Below, in pieces: positions 28,110 to 36,513 of a DNA stretch of 64,000 bases. Below the pieces are notes generated by a model, which saw only the letters and a list, made by a program, of their open reading frames with translations, did not search any database and was not told the DNA's origin. Made by a program: the position numbers and the translations under genes. The DNA comes from Alienimonas californiensis (GTDB taxonomy: Bacteria > Planctomycetota > Planctomycetia > Planctomycetales > Planctomycetaceae): positions 956,501 through 1,020,500 of the forward strand of contig NZ_CP036265.1 in NCBI RefSeq assembly GCF_007743815.1. Direction: 5' to 3'. How positions within the stretch are numbered: position 1 is the first letter of the stretch; every line of letters starts with the position of its first letter.

Positions 28110-30665
28110 GTGCCGGACCCCAAGCCCGCTTCCTCCGGTTCCAGCAAAGGGGGCGGCAACGCCTCCAAGGGCGGAAACTCCGCCAAGGGCGGGACCGCCG
28201 CGCCGGAGAGCAGCCGGTTCACCATGTGGCTGGTGACCACGCTGGCGCTGTGGGCGCTGTGGTTCGGCTTCATCCAGCCGGCGTGGTTCCCCAACCAGAA
28301 CGCCGCCCCGCAACAGCCGGTCGTGCTGAAGGACGAAGGGGAGAGCCCCCGCGGGTTCCTGGCCGACGCCGACCGCGCCGCCGCCGACCGCCCCGCCGCT
28401 CCCCCCGCGGACGGCGCCGCGGAGGACGCGGACGCCGCCGCCGACGCCCCCCCCGCCTGGGAGCCGAACCCCAGGCAGTCCGTCACGCTGGGCGGTCTGA
28501 CGGCGGCGGCCGCGAAGCGGGGCTACTACACGCAGGTCGAACTGACCAGCCGCGGCGCCGCGGTGGAGCGGATCACCCTCAGCGACGGCCGCTACCGCGA
28601 ACTGGCGAACCGCAACGCCCCGCTGAAGGTGATCGGCAACGGGGACGCGGTGGTCCGCACCTTTCAAACCCGCATCGACGCCCTCGACGCGGCCCTGCGG
28701 CGCCAGGGCGCCGATTCGCTCAGCGCCCACTGGGCGCTGACGGGCACGACGGCCGATCCGGACGACCCGGAGGTGCTCCAGGCGGCCACGTTCACCCTCA
28801 CGGCGCCAGACGGCTCCTTCGAGGCGGTGAAGACGTATCGCCTGCGGAAGGGCGCCCCGGACGAGTCCCCGGAGGACGTGCAGCGGGAGGGCGCCCGCGA
28901 CAGCGACCCCCGCGGCTACATGCTGGACTTGGACCTCACGCTGCGGAACCTCTCGCCCGGCCCGCGGAAGGCCCGGTTCACCGTGCAGGGGCCGGTCGGC
29001 CTGCCGCTGGAGAACGAGGAGAACACCCGCAAGTACCGGGATATCGAACTGGCGTACTTCGAGGACGCCGGCGAACTGGAGACGACCTACCTCTCCTCCG
29101 CCGACGCGACCGAGGCGGTGAAGAAGCTCAAGGAGAGCCTCGCCGCGGACGCGGACATCCGCGGGCTCGAGGAGACGCTGGCCAACCTGCAACGGGACTT
29201 CGACGTCGCCGAGGTGAAGGCCGAGGCGAACCCGGACGACGCGGACGCCGCCGCCGCCGTGACCCGCCTGCAGGCCCGGATCGCCGCCGCGGAGGCCGCG
29301 CTGGCCGCCCGCGAGGAGGAACTGGCGGACGTCGGGGCGCTGGCGGAGTACCGCAAGCCGCTGCGGTACGTCGGCACGGAGGTGCAGTACTTCGCCGCGT
29401 TGCTGTTCCCCCGCACCGGGGCCTCCACCCCGGCGCCGGCGCTGGCGGACGCCCAGGACGACGACGGCCTGCTGCCCGGCCTGGGGGACGTCTACGACGC
29501 CCCCGTGATCGACAGCGCCGTCCCGCAGGTCACGGACGAGCCGGACCCGAGCCAGACGTACCTCAACGACATCTCCGTCCGCCTGACCAGCGCCCCGGTC
29601 GAGGTGCCCGCCGCCGCCGGCGCCGGGGAGGATCTCGAAGCGGGCGAGGCGACGCGGTCGTTCACGCTGTTCGCCGGCCCCAAACGGCTGGACCTGCTGG
29701 AGCCGCTGGGCGCCGGCGAGGTGATGGACCTCGGTTGGTTCGGCGTGATCGGCGGGGGGATGCTGTGGTTCATGACCCAGCTGCACGACCTGGGCTTCCC
29801 GTACTGGCTGGCGATTATCAGCCTGACGGTCTGCGTGCGGCTGCTGATGTTCCCGCTCTCGAAGCGGACGGCGCTGATGGCCGCCAAGCAGAAGGCCCTG
29901 GCCCCCAAGATCGCGGAGATTAAAAAGCGCTGCGGCGACGACGCCCAGGCCGCCGGCCGCGAGCAGTGGGCGTTGATGAATAAATACGGCGTAAACCCCT
30001 TAATGGGCTGCCTGCCGGTCTTTTTTACGATCCCGGTTTTCATCGCCCTCTATAACGCCCTGTTAAACAGCGTGGACCTGCGGCTGGCGGAGTTTCTGTG
30101 GATCGACAACCTCGCCGCCCCGGACAACCTCTTCCTGCTGCCGTTCCGGATTCCGTACCTCGGCTGGTATCTCAATGTCCTGCCGGTGGCGCTCGCGGCG
30201 CTGTGGTTCTTCCAGCAAAAGCTCTTCATGCCCCCGGCCCAGACGCCGGAGCAGGAGATGCAATACAAACTGATGGGCTACATGATGCCCCTCAGCGCCC
30301 TGTTCATCTATCACCTGCCGGCCGGCTGGTGCCTGTACAGCATCGCCAGCGCCGTGTGGACGCTGACCGAACGCAAGCTGCTGGACCGCACCCGCAACGC
30401 CCAGCTGGATCCCGAGGAAGACCTGACCCCCCGCAGGAAGGGTCCCGTCGGCCGGGCGGTCGGCCGCATCACGGAGAAGCCGATGGCCCGGTTGAAGGAG
30501 AAGATCGCCGAGGCCCAGGCCGCCGCCGAGGCCGCCCAGGCGGAGGCGACGAACCAGCAGCTCAGCCGCCGCGACCGCGGCGCCCGCAACGGCCGCCCCG
30601 CCCCCAACAGCAAAGCCGCCCGCCGCGCCGCCGGCGGCGGCGGGAAGAAGAAGTCCAAGCGGTAG
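28110..30665 (+). CDS. yidC: Membrane protein insertase YidC with periplasmic coiled-coil insert
   Basis: YidC inserts inner-membrane proteins. From GTG 28110 the product has 851 residues; an in-frame ATG at 27975 adds Pro-rich sequence. N-terminal helix RFTMWLVTTLALWALWFGFI (about residues 33-52) anchors a large periplasmic domain with the typical YidC beta-supersandwich motifs. Inside it, residues roughly 325-420 form an Ala/Glu/Leu-rich coiled coil (LETLANLQRDFDVAEVKAEA, LQARIAAAEAALAAREEELA), not seen in standard YidC. The C-terminal five-helix core is intact (VCVRLLMFPLSKRTALMAAK, MGCLPVFFTIPVFIALYNAL, WCLYSIASAVWTLTERKLLD). mnmE follows 10 nt downstream. Confidence 0.92.
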   Translation: MPDPKPASSGSSKGGGNASKGGNSAKGGTAAPESSRFTMWLVTTLALWALWFGFIQPAWFPNQNAAPQQPVVLKDEGESPRGFLADADRAAADRPAAPPADGAAEDADAAADAPPAWEPNPRQSVTLGGLTAAAAKRGYYTQVELTSRGAAVERITLSDGRYRELANRNAPLKVIGNGDAVVRTFQTRIDALDAALRRQGADSLSAHWALTGTTADPDDPEVLQAATFTLTAPDGSFEAVKTYRLRKGAPDESPEDVQREGARDSDPRGYMLDLDLTLRNLSPGPRKARFTVQGPVGLPLENEENTRKYRDIELAYFEDAGELETTYLSSADATEAVKKLKESLAADADIRGLEETLANLQRDFDVAEVKAEANPDDADAAAAVTRLQARIAAAEAALAAREEELADVGALAEYRKPLRYVGTEVQYFAALLFPRTGASTPAPALADAQDDDGLLPGLGDVYDAPVIDSAVPQVTDEPDPSQTYLNDISVRLTSAPVEVPAAAGAGEDLEAGEATRSFTLFAGPKRLDLLEPLGAGEVMDLGWFGVIGGGMLWFMTQLHDLGFPYWLAIISLTVCVRLLMFPLSKRTALMAAKQKALAPKIAEIKKRCGDDAQAAGREQWALMNKYGVNPLMGCLPVFFTIPVFIALYNALLNSVDLRLAEFLWIDNLAAPDNLFLLPFRIPYLGWYLNVLPVALAALWFFQQKLFMPPAQTPEQEMQYKLMGYMMPLSALFIYHLPAGWCLYSIASAVWTLTERKLLDRTRNAQLDPEEDLTPRRKGPVGRAVGRITEKPMARLKEKIAEAQAAAEAAQAEATNQQLSRRDRGARNGRPAPNSKAARRAAGGGGKKKSKR

Positions 30666-30674
30666 GGCCGCCCC

Positions 30675-31991
30675 GTGTCCCTGCCCGACCCGGACGAACC
30701 GATCGCCGCCCCGGCCTCCGCCCCCGGCGGGGCGGAGCGGGCGATCATCCGGCTCAGCGGCCCCGGGACGCCGCGGTTGCTGCGAAACCTGTTCACCCCC
30801 GCCGAGCCCGACGCCGACCCCGGCCGCGGCGCCCGGCGGTTTGAGGGGGAATTGAGGCTCGACGCCTTCCCCGCCCCGGTCCCCGCGGCGGCGCTGGTCT
30901 GGCCGACGGAGCGCAGCTACACCGGCCAGCCGAGCGCTGAACTGCACCTGCCCGGTTCGCCGCCGGTGGTCGAAGCGACGCTGTCGGCACTGCACGCGGT
31001 CGGCTTCCGGCCGGCGGGGCCGGGGGAGTTCACCCTGCGGGCGTTCCTCGCCGGGCGGATCGGGCTGACCGAAGCCGAGGCCGTGCTGGGGGTCGTGGAC
31101 GCCGCCGATCCGGACGAGTTACACACGGCCCTCAACCAGCTCGCCGGGGGCGTCTCGAACCGCTTGGCCCCGGTGCGGAGCGACCTCCTCGATCTGCTGG
31201 CGGACCTGGAGGCCGGTTTGGACTTCGCGGAGGAGGACGTCTCCTTCGTCGAACCGGACGTGCTGCGAGAGCGAATTGAAGCCGGCCGCGGGGCGATCGC
31301 GGCGCTGGCGGAGGACGCCGCGGGCCGCAGCGTGTCGCACACGGCGCCGCGGGTCGTGCTGGCCGGGCCGCCGAACGCCGGGAAAAGCTCGCTCCTCAAT
31401 GCCTTGAGCGGCCGGCCGGCGGCACTGGTCTCCCCCACGGCGGGCACGACGCGGGACGACGTCAGCGAGACCGTGCGGCTCGGCGAGGCGACGGTCGAAC
31501 TGATCGACACCGCCGGCGAGGAAACGGCGGCGGACGAACTCTCCGCCGCCGCCCAGGCCCGCCGGGCGGAGACGCTCGCCGCCGCGGACCTCGTGCTGCA
31601 TTGCGTCCCGCCGGGCGGGGCGGGTCCCGCGGGCGCCGGCCTCGTCGTGCACACCAAGGCGGACCTGCGGGCCAGGGAGGAACCGGGGGAACTCTCCGTC
31701 TCCGCCGCGACGGGGGCGGGGCTGGCCGAGTTACGTATGGCCCTCGCCGCGGCGCTGGAGCGGGCCGAGCCGCGTCGCCACCTGACCGGAGCCACGGCCG
31801 CCCGCGGCGGGGCCGCGCTGCGGGAGGCCGCCACGGCGCTGGAGCGGGCCGGGGACGTGGTCGAGTTGGGGGACGAACTCGTCGCCGCCGAATTACGAAC
31901 GGCGATCGACGCCCTCGGCGAAGTGCTGGGCGTCGTCTATCATGACGACTTATTGGGCCGCATCTTCGGCCGGTTCTGCATCGGGAAGTAA
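30675..31991 (+). CDS. mnmE: tRNA modification GTPase MnmE
   Basis: A 438-residue MnmE, which with MnmG modifies U34 of tRNAs. The N-terminal tetrahydrofolate-binding domain (IIRLSGPGTPRLLR, FTLRAFLAGRIGLTEAEAVL) is followed by a G domain with P-loop AGPPNAGKSSLLN, the SPTAGTTRDD motif and DTAGEE, then a C-terminal helix ending FGRFCIGK with the conserved Cys. The G domain is compact; NKxD-type motif is replaced by HTKAD. Start GTG 30675 is 10 nt after yidC, so the two form an operon as in many bacteria. A palindrome follows. Confidence 0.93.
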   Translation: MSLPDPDEPIAAPASAPGGAERAIIRLSGPGTPRLLRNLFTPAEPDADPGRGARRFEGELRLDAFPAPVPAAALVWPTERSYTGQPSAELHLPGSPPVVEATLSALHAVGFRPAGPGEFTLRAFLAGRIGLTEAEAVLGVVDAADPDELHTALNQLAGGVSNRLAPVRSDLLDLLADLEAGLDFAEEDVSFVEPDVLRERIEAGRGAIAALAEDAAGRSVSHTAPRVVLAGPPNAGKSSLLNALSGRPAALVSPTAGTTRDDVSETVRLGEATVELIDTAGEETAADELSAAAQARRAETLAAADLVLHCVPPGGAGPAGAGLVVHTKADLRAREEPGELSVSAATGAGLAELRMALAAALERAEPRRHLTGATAARGGAALREAATALERAGDVVELGDELVAAELRTAIDALGEVLGVVYHDDLLGRIFGRFCIGK

Positions 31992-32003
31992 TCCTCCATC
32001 ACC

Positions 32004-32103
32004 AACCCGAAGCGTCAGCGAGGGGCCTCCGCGCAGCGGAGGCGGCCGGCCGTTTGAGCACGCCGCACGCCGTCGCCGCATGCCCTCGCTGACGCTTCGG
32101 GTT
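32004..32103. repeat. Palindromic intergenic element, copy 6
   Basis: Arms 32004-32024 and 32083-32103, 58-nt loop containing CCTCCGCGCAGCGGAGG. Fills the convergent gap between mnmE and the SLC13 transporter gene. Confidence 0.93.
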
Positions 32104-32107
32104 ATTT

Positions 32108-33706
32108 TCATAGAATCCGCCGGACCCAGAACAGCGTCAGGACCGTGATCGCGACGGCGCCGACGAGGTTCAAGACGAACCCTTTGCGCGCCATCTCGCC
32201 CATCGTTAATCGGCCGCTGCCGAACACGATCGCGTTCGGCGGGGTCGCCACCGGCAGCATAAAGGCGAAGCTCGCCGAGGCCGCGGCCGGCAGCATGATC
32301 AGGCTCGGTTCGACGCCGATCTCCACCGCCACGCCGGCCAGCACCGGCAGGACGATGGAGCAGGTCGCCACGTTACTGGTGCATTCGGTCAGGAAGGTCA
32401 TCACCAGACAGACCGCCCCCACCAACACCCATTCCGGCTGCCCGCGGACGGCGTCGCCCAACCGCTCGCCGACCCACAGCGACAGACCCGTCTCTTTAAA
32501 CGCCAGGGCGAGCGCGAAGCCGGCGCCGAACAGCAACAAAATATCCCACGGCAGGCGTTCGGCGGTGTGCCAATTAATTAGGCGGGAACCCCGCCCGTCG
32601 CCGGCCGGCAGGGCGAAGGCCAGCAGGGCGCAGACGACCGCCACGGTGCTGTCGTCCGGCTGCACGATCGGCGTGAGCCCGCGGGCGTCGATCGCTTCAA
32701 TCCACTCCGTGCCGGTCTCCGTCGCCTTGAGGGACGCGAACAGCGGCCCGGGGATCACCCACAGCGCCGCGGCGAGGCCGAACACGGCCAGCATCCGTTT
32801 CTCCGGCGTGCTGAGCCGGCCGAGAGCATTGAGACGCCCGGCGAAGAACGAGCGGCCCACCGCCGCCGCCCCCGGCGCCGGCCGCAGGTTCCAAGTTAAC
32901 AGGCCCCACGCCAGGACCAGCATCACGGCGGAGACCGGGGCGAACGCCAGCATCCAGCGGTCGAAGCTGAACCGGTCCAAGCTCTCGCCCGGGAACGCTT
33001 TCTCCCAGACGCCCAGAAACGCCACGTTCGTGGGCGTGCCGATCGGCGTGGCGATCCCGCCAAGGCTCGCCGCCCACGCCAGCCCGAGCAACAGGGCCAC
33101 GGTCAGCTTGTGCTGCCGGGCGGTGTGACGGGCGGCGTCCTCGGCGGCCGCCTCGCCGGTTCCCCCCTCGGCCGTCAGCCGATCGTCGGTTCCGCCGGTC
33201 TTCTTTCCTAGTGCGTCCAGCATCGCCACGGCGACCGGGAGCAGCATGATCGTCGCGGCGGTGTTGCTGATCCACATGCTCAGCCCCGCCGCCGCCAGCA
33301 TGAACCCGGCGACGACCCGGCGGGGCGAAGTCCCGGTGAACCGCAGCGTGTGCAGGGCGAGCCGCTCGTGCACGTTCCAGCGTTCCAGCCCCAGCGCCAG
33401 CAGGAACCCGCCGAGGTACAGGAAGACGTATTTATTGATATAGGCCTCGGACGCCGGCCCCACCTCCAGTACGCCGCACAGCGGGAAGGCGACCAGCGGC
33501 ACGAGGCTCGCCGCCCCCAGCGGGACGGCCCCGGTGAACCACAGCACGCCGGTGAGGACCGTGACGGCGAGGGTTTTCTGGGCGCCCGGCGTCATCCCCG
33601 CCGGGGCGTCGAGCGCCAGCACGATCGCGGCCGCGAGCAACCCCAGCCACACGCCCCACCGGCCGAAGAATCCGGGGCGGTCGATTGGCGGCGTGGATTC
33701 GCTCAT
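32108..33706 (-). CDS. SLC13/DASS family anion transporter
   Basis: A 532-residue sodium-coupled carboxylate/sulfate transporter of the DASS type. Many hydrophobic segments are present with the paired signatures SMWISNTAATIMLLP and LTECTSNVATCSIVLPVLAG (the SNT motifs forming the sodium and carboxylate sites) and VATPPNAIVFGSG near the C-terminus. It likely imports dicarboxylates, sulfate or phosphate; the substrate is not certain. It ends 5 nt from a repeat and is convergent with mnmE. Confidence 0.87.
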   Translation of the reverse strand: MSESTPPIDRPGFFGRWGVWLGLLAAAIVLALDAPAGMTPGAQKTLAVTVLTGVLWFTGAVPLGAASLVPLVAFPLCGVLEVGPASEAYINKYVFLYLGGFLLALGLERWNVHERLALHTLRFTGTSPRRVVAGFMLAAAGLSMWISNTAATIMLLPVAVAMLDALGKKTGGTDDRLTAEGGTGEAAAEDAARHTARQHKLTVALLLGLAWAASLGGIATPIGTPTNVAFLGVWEKAFPGESLDRFSFDRWMLAFAPVSAVMLVLAWGLLTWNLRPAPGAAAVGRSFFAGRLNALGRLSTPEKRMLAVFGLAAALWVIPGPLFASLKATETGTEWIEAIDARGLTPIVQPDDSTVAVVCALLAFALPAGDGRGSRLINWHTAERLPWDILLLFGAGFALALAFKETGLSLWVGERLGDAVRGQPEWVLVGAVCLVMTFLTECTSNVATCSIVLPVLAGVAVEIGVEPSLIMLPAAASASFAFMLPVATPPNAIVFGSGRLTMGEMARKGFVLNLVGAVAITVLTLFWVRRIL

Positions 33707-33891
33707 GCGGACGGATCGCTCCTGCGGGTTCCCGGGGGCCGTCGCCGACCGGCGACACGCGCGTCGCGGCAGGGCGTCACAGGCGACGAACGGCGACGGA
33801 TCGAGCCGGGATGATGCACCGGGAACCGCCCCGGCGGTAGGGTGGGCGGCGTCCGTGCCCCCCGCGACCCGTCCATCCTTCGGGAAAACCC

Positions 33892-34752
33892 ATGCGAGAC
33901 GTCTTCCCCCTCGGCGTGTTCACCTCTCTGGACGCCGGCCTCGGCGTGCGGCTCGACGTGGCGAAGGAGCTGTCGATCCCCACCGTGCAGCTGCACGCCC
34001 CCGCCCCGCAGAGCCGCACCCCCGCCCACGCGGCGAAGTTCCTCGCCGATCTGGCCGACGCGGACATCGTGCTGACCTGCGTGTTCGCCGGCTTCGACGG
34101 CGAGAGCTACGCCAGCATCCCGGAGACCGCCCGGACCGTCGGCCTCGTCCCCCGCGACCTCCGCGAGGCCCGGGCCGCCGAACTGTGCGCCATCTCCGAC
34201 TTTGCCGAGGAACTCCGCAGCCCCGCGGTCGGCCTGCACGTCGGCTTCGTCCCCGAGGACCGCACCGGCGAGGACTACAAGGACCTCGTGAAGGTCGTCG
34301 CCCGCTGCTGCGATCACGCCGCGGAGAACGGCCAGACGATCAACCTGGAGACCGGTCAGGAGACCGCCTCGCACCTGCTGGACTTCCTGGGCGACGTGCA
34401 CCGGGAGAACCTCGGCGTGAACTTCGACCCGGCGAACCTGCTGCTCTACGGCACCGACGACCCGCTGCCGGCGCTGCGGAAGGTGGGCGACTTCGTCAAA
34501 AGCGTGCACTGCAAAGACGCCCGCCAGGCGCCCGCGGCCGTCCGCGGCAAGGAGTGGGGCCAGGAGGTCGCGCTGGGCGAGGGCGAGGTCGGCATGACGG
34601 ACTACCTGCGCACGCTGCACGAAATCGGCTACCGCGGCCCGCTGACGATCGAACGCGAGATCCCCGAAGACCGCGACCGCCAAAAGGCCGACGTGGCCAA
34701 GGCCCTCGCCGTCCTGAAGGCCGCCCGGGCGGAGGTGCTGGGGGATGGTTGA
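33892..34752 (+). CDS. Sugar phosphate isomerase/epimerase-like TIM-barrel protein
   Basis: A 286-residue AP endonuclease family 2/xylose isomerase-like TIM barrel. Seen: FPLGVFTSLDAGLGVRLDVA at the start, HVGFVPED, LETGQETASHLLDFL, NFDPANLLLYGTDDPLPAL and VKSVHCKDAR, the last two carrying the metal ligands typical of the family, ending ERE-PEDRDR. It probably interconverts keto sugars or sugar acids; no specific substrate. Its last 8 nt overlap the GIY-YIG gene. Confidence 0.8.
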   Translation: MRDVFPLGVFTSLDAGLGVRLDVAKELSIPTVQLHAPAPQSRTPAHAAKFLADLADADIVLTCVFAGFDGESYASIPETARTVGLVPRDLREARAAELCAISDFAEELRSPAVGLHVGFVPEDRTGEDYKDLVKVVARCCDHAAENGQTINLETGQETASHLLDFLGDVHRENLGVNFDPANLLLYGTDDPLPALRKVGDFVKSVHCKDARQAPAAVRGKEWGQEVALGEGEVGMTDYLRTLHEIGYRGPLTIEREIPEDRDRQKADVAKALAVLKAARAEVLGDG

Positions 34753-35686
34753 ACGACTGCTGCGGACAGTCTTCAAGGATCCGACACCGAACGGCCCCGC
34801 TTGGGCAGAGTTCAATGACGGGTTCGTGAAGGTCGCCCGGGCGCCGCGGGGGCAGATGGATAAACTGACCCGCGGCGAGGGGTTCGGAGACCTGTACGTT
34901 TACGTCCTGACCGGACCGCTGAGCGGCGAGATGCCGGCTCCGGTCTACATCGGCCATTCCCGACGCGGCAGCAAACGGCGGGGCGAACATGCCCGAGATG
35001 GACGACGCGACTTCTGGGAAGAAACGTTTCACATCTACCTCCCCCGGGACAGATTCTCCCGAGACCAGGCGGAGTGGCTGGAGAGACACCTCATTCAACG
35101 GGCAGTCGAGGCCGAGAAGCACAACCTCGTCGATCTAAAAAACGAACAGCGCCCGCGTCCCGAGGAGCTCGGTCTGCGTGCACATGACTTGAACATCCTG
35201 CCGTCGGTCACCTTCGACCTCGACCTGATCCTGCCGACGCTTGGCCTCAGGCTCCTCGCCACGCCGTGTCGTCTGTCGGCTCCAGCCTCCGCGGCTACGG
35301 CTCTACCGCCAGCGATAAATGCCAAGCCGAAACGACCAGCAGGCGCACCATTCAAGATGGTGTTCCGCGGGCGCACCGCGCGGGCGGTCGCGACGGACGG
35401 AGGGCTAACGGTCCTCGCAGGATCGGCGGCCTCTGCGACGTCGACCGCCTCATTGACAAAAGGATATCATTTGCGCCGGTCACAACTCATCACGAACGGC
35501 GACCTCGCGGAGAGAGCGGCGGAAGACGGGGGATTTGGATTTGCGCGGGATGTCTTCTTTAAAGGCAACCCGACTGAGTCGGCCGCAATCATTCGTGGAT
35601 ATAGCGAGAGTGGCCCGAGGGCATGGAAGCGAACTGACACGGGCCAGACCTACGGCGACTGGGTCGCCAATGGACGCCCAACTTAG
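34745..35686 (+). CDS. GIY-YIG nuclease family protein with DUF4357-like C-terminus
   Basis: A 313-residue protein. The N-terminal ~160 residues contain the GIY-YIG fold: YVYVLTGPLS...APVYIGHSRR (GIY and YIG strands), RRGEHARDGRRDFWEE and RDQAEWLERHLIQRA with the metal-binding Glu. The C-terminal part (PTESAAIIRGYSESGPRAWK and TGQTYGDWV) resembles DUF4357, often attached to such nucleases. Low-GC codon use from 34760 to 35690 differs from its neighbours, suggesting acquisition. Start ATG overlaps the isomerase stop. Function could be restriction, repair or phage defence; unknown. Confidence 0.72.
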   Translation: MVERLLRTVFKDPTPNGPAWAEFNDGFVKVARAPRGQMDKLTRGEGFGDLYVYVLTGPLSGEMPAPVYIGHSRRGSKRRGEHARDGRRDFWEETFHIYLPRDRFSRDQAEWLERHLIQRAVEAEKHNLVDLKNEQRPRPEELGLRAHDLNILPSVTFDLDLILPTLGLRLLATPCRLSAPASAATALPPAINAKPKRPAGAPFKMVFRGRTARAVATDGGLTVLAGSAASATSTASLTKGYHLRRSQLITNGDLAERAAEDGGFGFARDVFFKGNPTESAAIIRGYSESGPRAWKRTDTGQTYGDWVANGRPT

Positions 35687-35729
35687 AACCGCGACCGTCA
35701 GGGAGCCGGCTCCCTGACGGTCGCGGTTC
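35686..35729. repeat. 44-bp perfect palindrome after the GIY-YIG gene
   Basis: Left half begins GAACCGCGACCGTCAGGGAG with GCC at its center; right half is its exact complement. It begins on the last base of the GIY-YIG stop and ends in the convergent gap before the response regulator. A half copy lies at 9522-9546. Confidence 0.94.
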
Positions 35730-35769
35730 CAGCGAAGGTCTCGGGATGGGGACGCTCCGCCGCCGTCGC

Positions 35770-36513
35770 TCAGCAGGGGCTGGGCTCCGGCCCGGCGTCG
35801 GGGGGGGTGCGGGTTTCGACGCACCAGGCCAGGCGCAGCAGGTCGGCCAGCGTGGGGGCGCCGAGCTTCTTCATCAGGCCGCTCCGCCGCATCTCCACCG
35901 CCCGCACGGTGACCTGGGCCTGCTCGGCGATCTCCCGGTTCGGCAGCCCGCGCTTCAGGCCCTCCAGCACGAGGCGTTCGCGGTCCGAGAGGGCGGCGAA
36001 GCGGCGGTCCAGCGTCGTCAGTGCCCGCTCCTGATCGCGGCGGCGGGCGTCGCGGCGGACCGCCCGCTGCACCCGCTCCAACAGGGCGTGCCGGTTGAAG
36101 GGCTTCTCCAGGAACTCCGCCGCCCCGCTCTGCAACGCCCGCACGGCCATCGGCACGTCCGCATGAGCGGTGATAAAGATGACCGGCAGGTCGCCGCCGT
36201 CCGCCTTGAAGGCCTCGTACATGTCCAGGCCGCTCATCCGCGGCATCCGCACGTCGGAGACCAGGCACCCCGGCCCGTCCCCCGCCGCGCCCCGGCCCTC
36301 GCGCTGGCGCTGGAGGAACTCCGCCCCGGAGCCGTAGCAGACGGCCCGCATGCCCACGCTTTCGATCAGCCAGCGCAGCGAATCGCGCATCTCCTCGTCG
36401 TCGTCCACGATGTGAACCGTCGGCGCCGACGCCAAGTCGCCCAGCGCCGGGGGGCCGGGGGGCGGGTCGTCGAGGGCCGCATCGCTGCGGGGCGCATCAC
36501 CAGGATTCGTCAC
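35770..36513 (-). CDS. FixJ/NarL-type response regulator
   Basis: A 247-residue regulator. The receiver domain (VHIVDDDEEMRDSLRWLIES) has phospho-acceptor Asp87 in LVSDVRMPRMSG, the Thr of FITAHAD and Lys of LEKPF. A C-terminal LuxR-type helix-turn-helix follows (LSDRERLVLEGLKRGLPNRE, IAEQAQVTVRAVEMRRSGLM). GTG start at 36513 overlaps the kinase stop codon in a GTGA arrangement, so the two are translationally coupled. Its regulon is unknown. Confidence 0.9.
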   Translation of the reverse strand: MTNPGDAPRSDAALDDPPPGPPALGDLASAPTVHIVDDDEEMRDSLRWLIESVGMRAVCYGSGAEFLQRQREGRGAAGDGPGCLVSDVRMPRMSGLDMYEAFKADGGDLPVIFITAHADVPMAVRALQSGAAEFLEKPFNRHALLERVQRAVRRDARRRDQERALTTLDRRFAALSDRERLVLEGLKRGLPNREIAEQAQVTVRAVEMRRSGLMKKLGAPTLADLLRLAWCVETRTPPDAGPEPSPC

